A stretch of DNA of 64,000 nucleotides, taken from positions 170,013-234,012 of the forward strand of contig SCFE01000116.1 of the NCBI GenBank assembly GCA_004352715.1. Direction: 5' to 3'. Positions 24,827 to 42,314 of the stretch are shown one piece after another. Made by a program: the position numbers and the translations under genes. This stretch comes from Hofstenia miamia (taxonomy: Eukaryota; Xenacoelomorpha; Acoela). The stretch's first letter is position 1; each line of letters begins with the position of its first letter. The notes beneath the pieces are model-generated. The model saw only the letters and a list, made by a program, of their open reading frames with translations, was not told the origin of the DNA and did no database searches.

Positions 24827-25053
24827 TCGTACCCACCCATAGCCGACCGAAATTTTTTACCCGTAACCGCCCATACCTAATAATCAAATTTTCTTTTCTT
24901 CTACTGAACAAATAAAATTCTTATTCAATATATTTTCACTTTTTCAAAATTTTGCTTATAAAATTTAAGCTTTTGAAAAAAATCTTATTTAAAATACTTA
25001 TAATCTGGAATGAAAAACATACCTGTACCCGACAATAATTATCCGCGGTCACC

Positions 25054-25448
25054 CAGAGATGGACATAAGCCGAAAACATAGGCCTAAGCCCGGCTCACTC
25101 CAAGAAACTTTAAGCCCTGCCCGAATTCGGCCCATTTAATTTAATGAGAACTCGGCCCATTATTATAAAACTTGTCAAAGAAATTTCTTTAGTTTGTTGG
25201 TTTGCTCCATAAAAACTTACTATGATAGAGATACTTCTAATAAAATCACTGAAGCACTGAATTGAAGATTCTAAATTGAAATTTAGAAAAATATATGATA
25301 CTAATGTAAAATTTTCAAAATGCAAATTTCATTTTTCAACTTTATAATTATAACTTAGATAAAGTTGTTCAAAATTCGGCCCATCTTTTGCATTTTTCGG
25401 CCCAAGCCCGATCTTGCCCACGGGCTGCCCGGCCTATGTCCATTTCTG
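25054..25448. mobile_element. hAT-type MITE (395 bp)
   Basis: The inverted ends are CAGAGATGGACATAAGCCG and, complemented, CAGAAATGGACATAGGCCG. The flanking octamers CGGTCACC and CATTCGCC match at 5 of 8 positions (a decayed duplication). Subterminal GGCCTAAGCCCGGC and CCCAAGCCCGATC blocks are symmetrical. The flanks (24829-25053 and 25449-25515) look like parts of another older element with CGTACC-type sequences at its outer ends, so this is probably a nested insertion. Confidence 0.65.
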
Positions 25449-25644
25449 CATTCGCCTGTATCGCGAGGACGGGTGGTAAGCTGGGTTTCGCGGGTAGTAC
25501 TCGTACCTAGTCATCACTAAATATAAATATATATTTATAAATACATTCATATGCAATCTTGGAACCGGTTGATCCACAGCAGGCTATTCATGATATTTCG
25601 TTGGTGAAGCTAAATTATGTCATGTTAATGCGTCATTAAAAATT

Positions 25645-25974
25645 TCAATCTTGACCTGAAAAACGACTAATATTTTTGTTATTTTCAACAAAGCAATATT
25701 TTTCCTTAAAAGTACTGGATATTTCGGAGGATGTTGTAATACATTGGCATGCGAATACATATGGTTTCATTAAGAACGTTATGTCTTCGCAGATTTCTTG
25801 AGAAAAGTGAATGAATTCATATGTGCAATCAAACAGTATGCTACGTTTGGAAAAATTTGCAATTTTGAGTGATGAACTAATTAATTTAATGTACTGGATT
25901 TCGTCGAAATTGAGAACTTTCAATAGAAAAGCAGCATGTATACATTCACTTGGACTTCTGTATAAAACAAGGTT
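25645..25974 (-). CDS. Unassigned open frame with a plausible acceptor
   Basis: An open - strand frame of about 110 codons; CTTGTTTTATACAG just after its start resembles an acceptor, giving SPSECIHAAFLLKVLNFDEI and later KEKYCFVENNKN before the stop. The ENNK element vaguely resembles the FNNK end of AIG1 domains, but the rest does not align by eye, and its position upstream of the AIG1-like exon is the wrong order. It may be chance. Confidence 0.2.
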   Translation of the reverse strand, partial: NLVLYRSPSECIHAAFLLKVLNFDEIQYIKLISSSLKIANFSKRSILFDCTYEFIHFSQEICEDITFLMKPYVFACQCITTSSEISSTFKEKYCFVENNKNISRFSGQD

Positions 25975-26489
25975 ATTGGGGCTAGTATGCAATTGCCATT
26001 CTTACTGATTAAACATGAATGTTTACATATTCTCAAGAAAACCATATTTATTTGCACCTTATGCTTCCGCTTACGAATATTTCAACAGGAAATTTATGTA
26101 AATGTATTGCTTTTATAAATGGGTTAAAGATATTCAACTTTCGACTTTAAAAATCTCCACATTGCATTTCGAAATAAGTTTTAATATAAAAACAAAACAG
26201 AATAATGAAGTAAATTTAACTTAAAATTGAATTACAACCCCAAATGACGAGGAAAAGTCAAGCACAAAAAATTTCCAGAACAGTTGACTTCTTATATTGC
26301 TCTTTTTGAAATTAGAATATATGCTTCACGTAGAGATCATTGATTCTTATGGATTATATAAGAAGATTCATGTTCTCAAGAACTTAATGCCTCTAAATTT
26401 CTAAATTTTTAATGAAATTTACATAAATTGGGTAAGATTATGCATAAATATTTCTAGGAATTCAAAAAATCCAAATTTGTTATAGTACC

Positions 26490-26786
26490 ATGATCACGTC
26501 GAATGTCACATCAAATTTAGAGGGATTGCAACACCGAGAGAATTTTTATATTTTACTGTTACTGCTAGTACCCATTATACTGCGATGCTCTATTCTAGGG
26601 AAAACTGTAAACGTTGGTAATGTGCATGAAAGCATGAATTTGTTTGATACTTTAAAATTTCGTGAAAACTTGAATTTGATTAATGCTAAAAATCAACGTG
26701 TACTCACCTCCTATCTGCAGGAAATAGTAATTGATTACAAACAACAACAATCATTTGAAATAGTATTAAATATTTTCTATTTACAG
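26490..26786 (+). CDS. Low-confidence candidate exon with a hydrophobic segment
   Basis: An open frame starts at 26490 with a hydrophobic stretch (FYILLLLLVPIILRC) followed by a polar region, and reaches a good donor sequence CAG|GTACAT at 26787. An internal CTGCAG|GAA could be an acceptor. No family is recognised and the frame may be chance; it lies about 0.5 kb upstream of the Rho start on the same strand. Confidence 0.18.
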
Positions 26787-27275
26787 GTACATATATGCTT
26801 TTCTACCACAAAATGTCAACCATCGGCTTTGGCTAGCATCCGTCTTTGCTGTAGACATACGGAATTACAATTTTAAAATTATTTCTGAATAAGTAGTTTC
26901 TGCGGTTGATTTTGAATCATACGACGCCAAGTGTATTGTATGGGGTAATTTCGAATGACTTAGTGATTTCGCATTGAATTTTAAATAATAAGTGTATTAC
27001 CGCCTCTGATGAAGTGTAGCCTAGTTGGTGTCTTACTCTCACTGCCACAAGGCACAGTTAACTTGTCCGTTGAAATTTCTAATGCAGTGATCAAAGTTGA
27101 ACTTTTATTTTCAAAAGTGTAATATAAATTTACATGGGATCGCAAACTAGCGGAAATATAGAGAGAGCGCGCGCGGAGTGAGAAATTCAATAAACAGCTA
27201 CTATTCCGATGCTAATTTCCCAACGCGTTAACAAATGTGTCCACTATCAATTTAATGTCATTTTAGACTACGTAA

Positions 27276-33987
<6,712 letters not shown>

Positions 33988-33988
<1 letters not shown>

Positions 33989-33993
33989 ATAAA
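33988..33993 (+). promoter_or_regulatory. Candidate poly(A) signal overlapping the Rho stop codon
   Basis: The sequence TGAATAAAG contains AATAAA sharing its first A with the stop codon. Use of it would give a 3'UTR of only about 20-30 bases, so this is a weak candidate. Confidence 0.3.
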
Positions 33994-34662
33994 GAATCAA
34001 TCGCAATTAACATTCTTTTATATATTGTAGTATGTTGCTTATTAATGGATTACAGTAAATCTATTTTAATGAATGTATTCTATTTATAATGTTTTCATTT
34101 TCAAAGTACTTAGTTCAATTTTTCTAGATACATGTAGTTTGCCCACAAATATTTGAATTTTTCCAAATGTGGTAGAAAAAAGATTGGAATATTAAACAAA
34201 ATTTTCAAGATATTCAATACTTGGATCATAACATATTAAGCTGTGAGCTGTTTACATGGCCGTAGGCATGTAGGATTGGGGCGGTTAACTGCCTCAGGAC
34301 AGATATCAATCTCTCCTACGGGTATTCGCTTCGTCCTGCCAAATAGTTTTTAGTGTGAATTTTAGCAAATTGGGTTTCTTCTAAAAAAATCCATGTAAAA
34401 CCAAGTATGTAGAATGGCATAAGCCACTAGTGAGGAAAAGACTAATTGTGTTTATTTGCTTTTCTCATATTTAATTGTCAGATAGTCATTGAAAAAATTT
34501 GTTGAAGATATTCATTATTAAGTACTTATGGACAACAGCTGTTTATCATCTTACAAATACTTTAACCTCATTAAAAATTCTACAAATTAATTACTACTGA
34601 TCATCTTGTTCAATTATTTTAACTTTGGGTTTATTTTGATCAAATAGTAATTCATTCCAAAT

Positions 34663-35220
34663 ATGATGTTCAAAACATGTAGTAATGAATTGACAACACC
34701 TTATTCACAGATATTTAATTGCTCATTTGAATGCTATGACTACTCTGATCATTGGAATTATGCTTTAATAACACAAAAATCAATAAGAACTGGAGTCACT
34801 GAAGTAAATGATGCTAGTTTTCGACCAATACCAGTAAAGCCAATTATTGGAAGATTTTTACATTCGATTGTAGCACAAAAGTTTTCAGAAGAAATGAAAA
34901 ATATTAGGGATCCACTGCAATTTGCGTATGAAAAGAAAGGAAATTCGACTGATGTTTTATTATCTACAATAAATTCAATGGCCATGCTTTTAATACTGTA
35001 CTTCAAAAAAATCATTACACCGAATACATCGAATATCAAAAAAATTATGGCCATTGATAAAACATTTATTTCTAAATTTGAAATACATAGGCCAAAAAAA
35101 CAAGACGTATTTGCCGGAGTTCCACAAGGAGGACCACTTAGTGGCCCGCTATTTCCAGCATATACTGATAAAATCAATTCTAAATCGCTGGCGAAAAATT
35201 TGATTCTTTTTTATTTGTTG
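34663..35220 (+). pseudogene. LINE reverse-transcriptase fossil, 5' part
   Basis: The frame contains NDASFRPIPVKPIIGRFLH, RDPLQFAYEKKGNSTDVLLS and GVPQGGPLSGPLFPAYTDKI. These are reverse-transcriptase blocks (RPI, Q.GF/AY..G.STd.L, GVPQG..LGPLLF) of a CR1/jockey-type LINE. About 60 residues including the FD.aFD.v block are missing or scrambled. A shifted frame gives FLFVDFLAL where the FADD catalytic box belongs, so Asp is lost. Inactive. Confidence 0.75.
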
Positions 35221-35263
35221 ATTTTCTTGCTTTGTTATATATATATATATATGTATATATATA

Positions 35264-36609
35264 TTAGGGCTATTCCTAATATAGGTTTTAAGCAAACTTG
35301 CAAAAGTTTGGGGTTCCAAACGTGGAGGAATTATAAAATATGCTTAAAGAATGCTAAAGAAAAATTTTAAACGTAAAAAACGTCATGCCCTCTTTATTTT
35401 GGGATTTTATAGTAATTCTATGCAGGCCTATTTTATAAACAAAAAAGAATGCCAGTTTTTAAATATAATGAAAAATTGCACAAATTTAATATTTATTTAA
35501 AGTGTATTAGTGCTTGATGTTGACTTTGCTTTTTCTTTACCTAGAAACCTCAATATACCAACAAGTTCTAAGTTCCAATAATATTTTAAGCATTCTTTTG
35601 CTTTTAGATAAAACACCAGTGTGCTATAAAGCTTTAGATAGATGCTAGTATCAAAACTTTGACATAAACCCAACCAGAGAACTAATTATTGGTGATTAAT
35701 CACAAAACCTGTTGAGATGAGACCAATTATCTGGTAATAGAAAATTTAGTTTTAAGAAAAACAGAAAAATTAGTCTTTGCCTTGAATTTAAGCTTTTTTC
35801 TAATTGTTTTTCTGGCAAATTTATGTGTCAGGTATCCAATTTTCCCACGCAGTTGAAGCCAGTGAAGATCCCACTTATGAAATCCATTTCTATATTTTGC
35901 AAAGGATGTTTTCGAGTGTCTGTATTATATCATTTTATCAATTGCTCTTGATAATGAAGGGAAAGCAATATGATCCATTAGAGTTAAAATTCCTCAACAA
36001 TAATCACAATGCAGTTTTTTAAGGTTCATACCCATTAAGCCATAAATCTACCAATAATATGTGTGGTTGTAAGAAGTTTTTATACTAATTTAATGGCTTT
36101 TCAACAGTTAGACATAATATGTGATTTCGTGATTTTAATGGAGATGCAGTTCTAGAATACTTTCAATGGGTTATATATATGCACATTACAGCTGTTGTTA
36201 TTATTTTTAAGGCACTTTTCATTCATGGCCAGCAGAAAATTTTGAAAATAAGGGTTTCATTTTTATAAACAACACTAAACATTTATTAAATTTCAATATT
36301 CACATAAATCTTAGACAGTTTTTTGAAAGTGGGAGCATAATATGGGGGTGGATAGGGTTGGGAGGGGACAGCCGCCTTTCTGTTTAGCTAACAAATAATA
36401 AGATTAAACAACTCAATTCTATATTTCTCTTAACAGTAAAAAACGCATTTTATACTGCTTATTTAATTTTCTTATGTAAAATTTAAATGAAGAAAGAACA
36501 TGACGTAATTGAATAAATCGTGAAAAATTTTATTATGAAAATTATTTTTATTCCATTTGTCACCACCCCACCCTTATGTTCAAAAAAATATGTTTTGGAA
36601 TACCCCTAA
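35264..36609. mobile_element. Dispersed repeat family, copy 2: non-autonomous element with inverted ends
   Basis: The ends are TTAGGGCTATTCC (35264-35276) and, complemented, TTAGGGGTATTCC (36597-36609), 12 of 13 matching. Both sides are TA microsatellite, so the target duplication cannot be read. It lies between two halves of a LINE fossil, so it probably inserted into that LINE. It carries no transposase; the superfamily is undetermined. Confidence 0.65.
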
Positions 36610-36879
36610 TTTATATATATATATATATTGTTTGTTTTTATAATTTTAATTGTCTTTTTCGTAGCTTAGTTTATTTTAATTTGTATTTCTTGTGTGCATA
36701 TATGTCCCATTCTTGTAAATATGTATATAGTGTATATATGCATTTGCAACTTTGTAAAAGTACACACTGCAGGATGTACAATCCAAGTAAATTTGAAATG
36801 CAGCTCTTAAGGGCTTAATTATACAAATCCTGTGAAATAATTTTTGTACATCATAGCATAAAAAACATTAATCTAAAGA

Positions 36880-37205
36880 ATTCAATAACAGAAAAGATCC
36901 AAGTTTATGAAAATTCTATACCAATACCAAAGAGTGGGAAATATTTGGCTTATGCATAAATAATAAACTGAATTGGCATGAACATGTGGAATATATTAGA
37001 AAAAAAAAGCGAACTTCATTGTATCATCAATTTAATATCTGCAAACAATATAAGAATAAACAAAAAATATATATATATATTCAATATGTTAATTAAGGCA
37101 AATTATCTATATGCATCTGAAATATTTTTATCAGGATTAACTAATAAGAACATTAAAGTTTTAAAAAACTTATTAAACAATTCGCTCAGATCTCAAAATT
37201 AAACA
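36880..37205 (+). pseudogene. LINE fossil, 3' part (probably the same element as 34663-35220)
   Basis: The frame reads IQVYENSIPIPKSGKYLAY, stop, then NNKLNWHEHVEYIRKKSELH and LIKANYLYASEIFLSG, matching the post-catalytic region of LINE reverse transcriptases (K.LG..id..LnW..Hv..i..K; y.Y....l). It is separated from the 5' part by the insertion at 35264-36609. Confidence 0.65.
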
Positions 37206-38214
37206 AAGGTCATTTATGTTCAATTGTCAATAATGCCTTAAAATCGCAATTTCAAAAAGAACATCACAAAAGATAATCGACGATTTTAAACATCCCTTAA
37301 ATGAAAGTGGTAGAAAATTACTATCACAAAAACCATTATACAATAAGACTTTTATTCGATGTATAAATAATGAAGAGTTTCTAACATATTTGTAGATAAT
37401 TATGAAGCTATACATGAATATTAATTTCCTATTTCCATTTGTAAAAACATTTTTACTGTAATAAAAGCTTTTTATATTAAATTTAATAATAATAATTATT
37501 ATTATAATATTCATTGTGTAGAAACAAACAATCTAATTTTTAATCTACATATATAAATGATTGTTTACAAGTACATTGACGAATTTTAATGCCAGATTGC
37601 AATTAATTGCCAAGTATAATATACTTTATACAATCAATTGAAACAAAAGCATATAAATCATCTCTTCCCTCGAGGAGACAATCATTAAAAGTTGTGAAGT
37701 GGTTGCTGCTATCTTTGACGTAATCATGGCCCTAAGTTAATCGTTTCACTTTTCATTTACTTCAAAGATAATGCCTCATCAGAGGTCAATAGACATTAGT
37801 CATCTTGTAAGCCTATCATTTTTTTATTTTCAGAATGAAAGCTTTAAGAATTCAAACTTACAGTGAAGAAAAACCTCTTATTGATTCATGTTTTTCAATA
37901 GAGAATGAAGATTTTAAGTTTTTGTGCTTCCTAGTCGGTGGAGACAATGTATTTTTTCTGTATGCCACAGATTTTACATGTTGTGAAATGTACAATTTTC
38001 ATTTAAATGGATATGCAAACATTGTGATTTTTAAGTTGCATTTGATATTGTTTGAAATTGATATTCTATTTTATATGCTACATTGGGAAACCATTTCATA
38101 ATTCTCTTAAACTAGAAACAATCCAATTGCTACATAGAGGAAATTATGATCTTGTTCTTGGAACAAATTTTCATCTGAAGAATCCTATAATAAATTTAGA
38201 TAAATTAGTATAAT
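37206..38214. other. No gene seen
   Basis: AT-rich DNA between two LINE fossils; an open frame at 37835-38101 (+) has no recognisable features. Confidence 0.45.
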
Positions 38215-39465
38215 TTAAGATAAGATAAGACAATCTTTATTAAGAGAAGGTGAAGCAATTAATACAAACTGATGGCTTCTCAAAATAGCGTCATTAAAAA
38301 AAAATAAAACAAAATCATACTATTTACAAACCTATACATTGCTAAGAAGGCTAAGAATAAGTCTACATTCTAGTAATTGTGTAATTGCTATTATAGAATT
38401 TGTACCCTGTCCAAGATCTTCCTGAGATGAATTTTTGCTTAAGAATAAATCTTTTCACACTATTTCGGAATTCTTTCAGTTTTGTAATATGCTTAATTTC
38501 GTTAGGTAGTTTATTCCATTGCCTTGTGGCTACGTTTAAAAATGAAGTTTTTGACTTTACGTCTGAACCTAGTGACAACAAATTTCTTAGACCGTCTATT
38601 GAAAGTTTTCTTGAATTCAGGGAGATTTATCTTATCATAAGGCGGAATTTCGTTAGCAGCTTTGAAAAATAATGTAGCAATATTGATTTGTATTAATTGT
38701 TGAGGAGAAGGACACGTTTCCAAAATATAATTTTTGGTGTTACTAGAATTTCTTTTGCAAACATTTAAAGCCCATTTATATTGCAGCTGAAGTTTATTTA
38801 TCAATGATGTGCTCAAATTTGAAAATAGTACACTCCCGTAATTTAGGTGGCTCATAACAAATGCGTGGAATAGCTGAATTATTGCATGAGGAGGTAATAG
38901 GTCAGCAACCTGAGAAATAGTTCTTATGCCAGCAGCAATTTTTTTGTGTAGATTTAATTTGCTCGGAAAAAGAAAGTTTTGAGTCAATTATTATTCCTAA
39001 ATATTTGAAAGTATCACTTGTAGAAATAATTGCATTTTTTATAGTCAAATTTTTATTTGTATGCAAGTTATTGTTGAAAAAGGGGTTCATTATACAAAAT
39101 TGCGTTTTCTCGGCATTAATGCGTAATTTGTGCATAGAGAAATAATGGCTTAGTGACTGGCAGTTGGATTCCACTTTTTTATTGCAACATCTACTGACTT
39201 GTTGGCGGAAAATATACAGGTATCGTCTGCATATTGTATAAGATTGCAATTAGTATAAAAGTTCATATCATTGACATAGATATTAAACAGAAGAGGTCCA
39301 AGAATGGTTCCTTGCGGAACACCTTTTTCAATATACAGCCAGTCTGAAAGTACTGAGTTGATTTTAACTCGTTGTTTCCTATTACTTAAGAAACTCGCAA
39401 TTAAACTAGTACTATAGAGGGACAATCCCATATGTTTTAGTTTTTTATTAGACTTATGATGTATA
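38215..39465 (-). pseudogene. LINE reverse-transcriptase fossil with 3' tail
   Basis: On the - strand, overlapping frames from 39431 to 38363 give a nearly continuous RT C-terminal half: FLSNRKQRVKINSVLSDW, EKGVPQGTILGPLLFNIYVN, LIQYADDTCIF (catalytic YADD), LRINAEKTQF, KYLGIIIDSKLSF, YGSVLFSN, and TRQWNKLPNEIKHITKLKEF. At least three frameshifts break it. The element ends in a short ATCTTATCTTATCTTA-type tail (38215-38231). It is 5'-truncated here; a possible N-terminal piece is at 40530-41465. Confidence 0.92.
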
Positions 39466-39669
39466 AAATTTGGACTTGCTACTGAATTTTGGGATTTGGG
39501 TGAGAAATCAATTTTTTATCTAGAAACTTGGAGTATTCTAAAGCAACCTGATGTCAAACCTGTCATATCTTGAAATTTAGTCGAATTTCATAGCTTTTTC
39601 GCTAGATGTCTCACTGAATACATCAATTTTACCTTAGCAAAAACAACAAATTTCTAAGTTATGCATTTA

Positions 39670-39980
39670 GGAAACCAAGATTCAGAAATTCATAGTAAAA
39701 ATATTGACGATCTTTTGATTTTCAATCTGAGTCTGCTTTTAGAATTCTTTTAAATGTTTTCAATTTTGTTTAACCAAAGCGATTTATGTTAGCTTTTGAA
39801 AACAATAATTTAAGAATATAGGTTTTCAAAATTGATGATTGGTCGAATAAATAAGTAAAATTCAAAAAGTCATACTAAAAATTTTAAAGATCTTTTGGTT
39901 TCCTTTCCGAATCTGTTTCTAAAAATTTTCTATATAATTTCAATTTTTTCCACAAAGTAATTTATGTTAACTTTTAAAAC
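39670..39980. repeat. Diverged direct repeat (2 copies of about 125 bp)
   Basis: 39670-39800 and 39860-39980 share the ordered blocks CATAGTAAAAAT/CATACTAAAAAT, GATCTTTTGATTT/GATCTTTTGGTTT, TTTCAATTTT and TTTATGTTAGCTTTTGAAAA/TTTATGTTAACTTTTAAAAC. They lie in a roughly 1-kb stretch separating the two LINE parts. Confidence 0.5.
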
Positions 39981-40529
39981 TGATGTTGATCAACTCATAA
40001 ATCCCATTATTAAAAAACAGTGAAAATATTAAAGCTAGATTCATTTCGCAAATTTTTGAAGTGTTAAATATGCTTGCACTTTTCAATTTTATACATGGAT
40101 TTTTAAAATACAGAATGTTAAAATAGCCTAAAAGCATAGTGTAGACTGCTTTAAATAATTTGAAGGTTGAAGCGACTTTATGTATAACCACTGCGAAGTG
40201 AAGATATTCAACCTCATATTTGAGTCACATGTTCTTCGAATATCATAAATAATTGACAAAATATACACATTTTTCAATAGAGCAGGTAAACTATCTCAAC
40301 TACTGTTACTGCCCCTTGTTTAGATTGTCATATGAATCCACACTCTACACAACATTTGAACATATTACAATAGTAATTTGTCTCATTTGCGTATACTCGT
40401 GTATGGGATAATAATCAGCTAGATTGACTTTGGTATGAAGATGAACAGAATTCTTCTTGAGAAAAATTGTGGTGTTCTGATCCTATGAAAAGGTCAACTT
40501 GAAGAGCTGTGGCATGCCAGATCTAAGGT

Positions 40530-41465
40530 TGTATGTTGTGACATCCAATTATTGCAATGACTCTGAAATCTCTTAAGCAACTTAAGATCAGAGCTAGAAG
40601 AGAAACAGGTAGCTCAAAAATGACCACAAACTATTTGTTCCACATATTGGCAATGGCGAGCTCACTGGATGCAGCAACATCCTTCCAATACATAGGCTTG
40701 GGAAATACTGGTTTGTCAAATAATCTAATAAGCTTGAGGAGATTAGATATCAGCAATATTGTTAAGGAAAGTAAATTTAGCAAGTTCTATAGATTGAAGC
40801 AAGTCCTTAGTTGTAATTAGAGCACAATAGTTAACTAGAGAAGAAGAGCATTGAAATTTATGTTGTTTGGAGGTGCTGATGCTATATAAATTAACAGAAT
40901 TGGAGATATGACAGCAGGATGCAATTTTTTCTGTTTACAGGGGGTAAATCATGTAGTCAAGGTGAGTAATTCACTGTACTAAAACTTTATCTATTATGTG
41001 GAAAGTGCAAGAATAAATTTTGAACCAACACATAGGAACAGTGTCTATCCTTAATTTGATCAACTGGTGAGGAGATTGCCAACAAATTAGAGAAACAAAA
41101 AATGAAATGATTGGAGAAGGCATTTGAAAAACAAACTATATCTCAAATAATAAGTTCTGATAAGAAAAATCACGATCCAAAGTATTACCAATAGGATAAG
41201 TGGGGAAATCAAACAACTGTTCTAAGTGATTGTTAAGAAAGTGGAGAATGATTAAATCATCAAATCCAAGAGATGAGGTATGAGATGCACAATAAATATC
41301 AAGAAAATCAATATCACGAGAAACATGTTTTAGCAGGTTGTCCTTAGAAATAGAAGGACCAAGGCAGAAAATGCATCCGAATTTTTGAGCAAAATCAAGA
41401 GCATAGATAATGTTTTCAGCAGAAAGTAGAAAACTACTACTGGTCTGGTTCCATTGATGGTTTGA
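40530..41465 (-). pseudogene. LINE endonuclease/linker fossil
   Basis: The - strand around 41400-41120 reads ENIIYALDFAQKFGCIF, then DFLDIYCASHTSSLGFDDLI, ILHFLNNHLEQLFDFPTYPI and GNTLDRDFS. This is the end of an apurinic-like endonuclease domain of LINEs (L..FL....L.QLV..PT...N.LDLV). Downstream (to about 40560) is a decayed linker with LFDKPVFPKPMYWKDVAAS. Same strand and order as the RT part at 38215-39465, so both may come from one copy split by about 1 kb. Confidence 0.6.
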
Positions 41466-41940
41466 AATTTTTATTATAAAGCATCATAAATCTATTAAAT
41501 TTCTTCAGTGTTTAAAATAGAATATCTGCTTTTAATTTTAGGATGAACTCCAAAATCCATTTTTTGTAAATGGAAATCAGTGCATGTGATTCGTTTTTCT
41601 ATTGTGATTAGCTTGATAATTGCTTAGGGCATTGCAGCCATATTAATCTAACCTGAAATTTGCAATACAAGATAAGATGAAATTGTTTAATTTTAGAATA
41701 ATAAATAAAAGATTTTTACAGTGATACTGAAAAAATTTTTTACAAATATATCATTTATCTGGCACATACAATTCAAAAGATTTGTGAATTGAAGTAATAT
41801 AACAAGTACAAAATTGAACTCGACTTCATTTCGAAATGTGTGGAGATTATTAGACCACACTTTCGTTGTGAACTTTTTATGCTGTGTATTAACAAGTGCG
41901 CTTGGTGTATTTGATTTGTTTGGTTGTCGCCTGCAGCAAC

Positions 41941-42314
41941 CTAACTTCCTGCCACCGTGCTTCCTTGAAATCCATATTGGTTTAATTGCCCTTGTGGAGG
42001 AGTTGGAAATACACCAGCGTATAACAAAAAAGATGAAAACGATGTTTGCTGTTCCCAGTCACTATATAAGCCAAACTGTAATCCCATTGGTTGTCTCAGT
42101 CGTAACTTATCCCCAACACTAAGCGAAACCAAAACAGTTCTGCTGCTTACGTCTAAATGAGCACTTTGCTTCGTTTTCTGTAAACTACCCAAACTTGAAT
42201 CAATTCCAGTGGCTGAAGTTGTTTTAATCAAATCCAGATGCAGCTGTTTGTTTGCCCCAGGTGCCGCAGAAAATGTCACTACATAAACTCCTGGTACACG
42301 ACATGTAAATAAAC
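41941..42314 (-). CDS. C1q-like gene, exon 3: rest of the C1q domain and stop
   Basis: The acceptor is CAATTTTAG|GT. The exon starts LFTCRVPGVYVV and runs through the core to FSSFLLYAGVF, then a Gln/Gly/Pro-rich tail (about 20 residues, ending TVAGS) longer than in most C1q proteins, where the domain usually ends at the FLLY/FLVF strand. No AATAAA is seen within 400 bases downstream; the nearest is about 470 bases away. Confidence 0.9.

Noticed and set aside
24503-24915. Long overlapping open frames on both strands (83-145 codons)
   Set aside because: They are translations of the TATACA/TATATG microsatellite (only Tyr, Ile, Met, His, Val, Cys, Thr) with no real coding signal.
34758-35177. 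139-codon - strand frame
   Set aside because: Antisense of the LINE reverse-transcriptase fossil, whose + strand frame contains the RT motifs.
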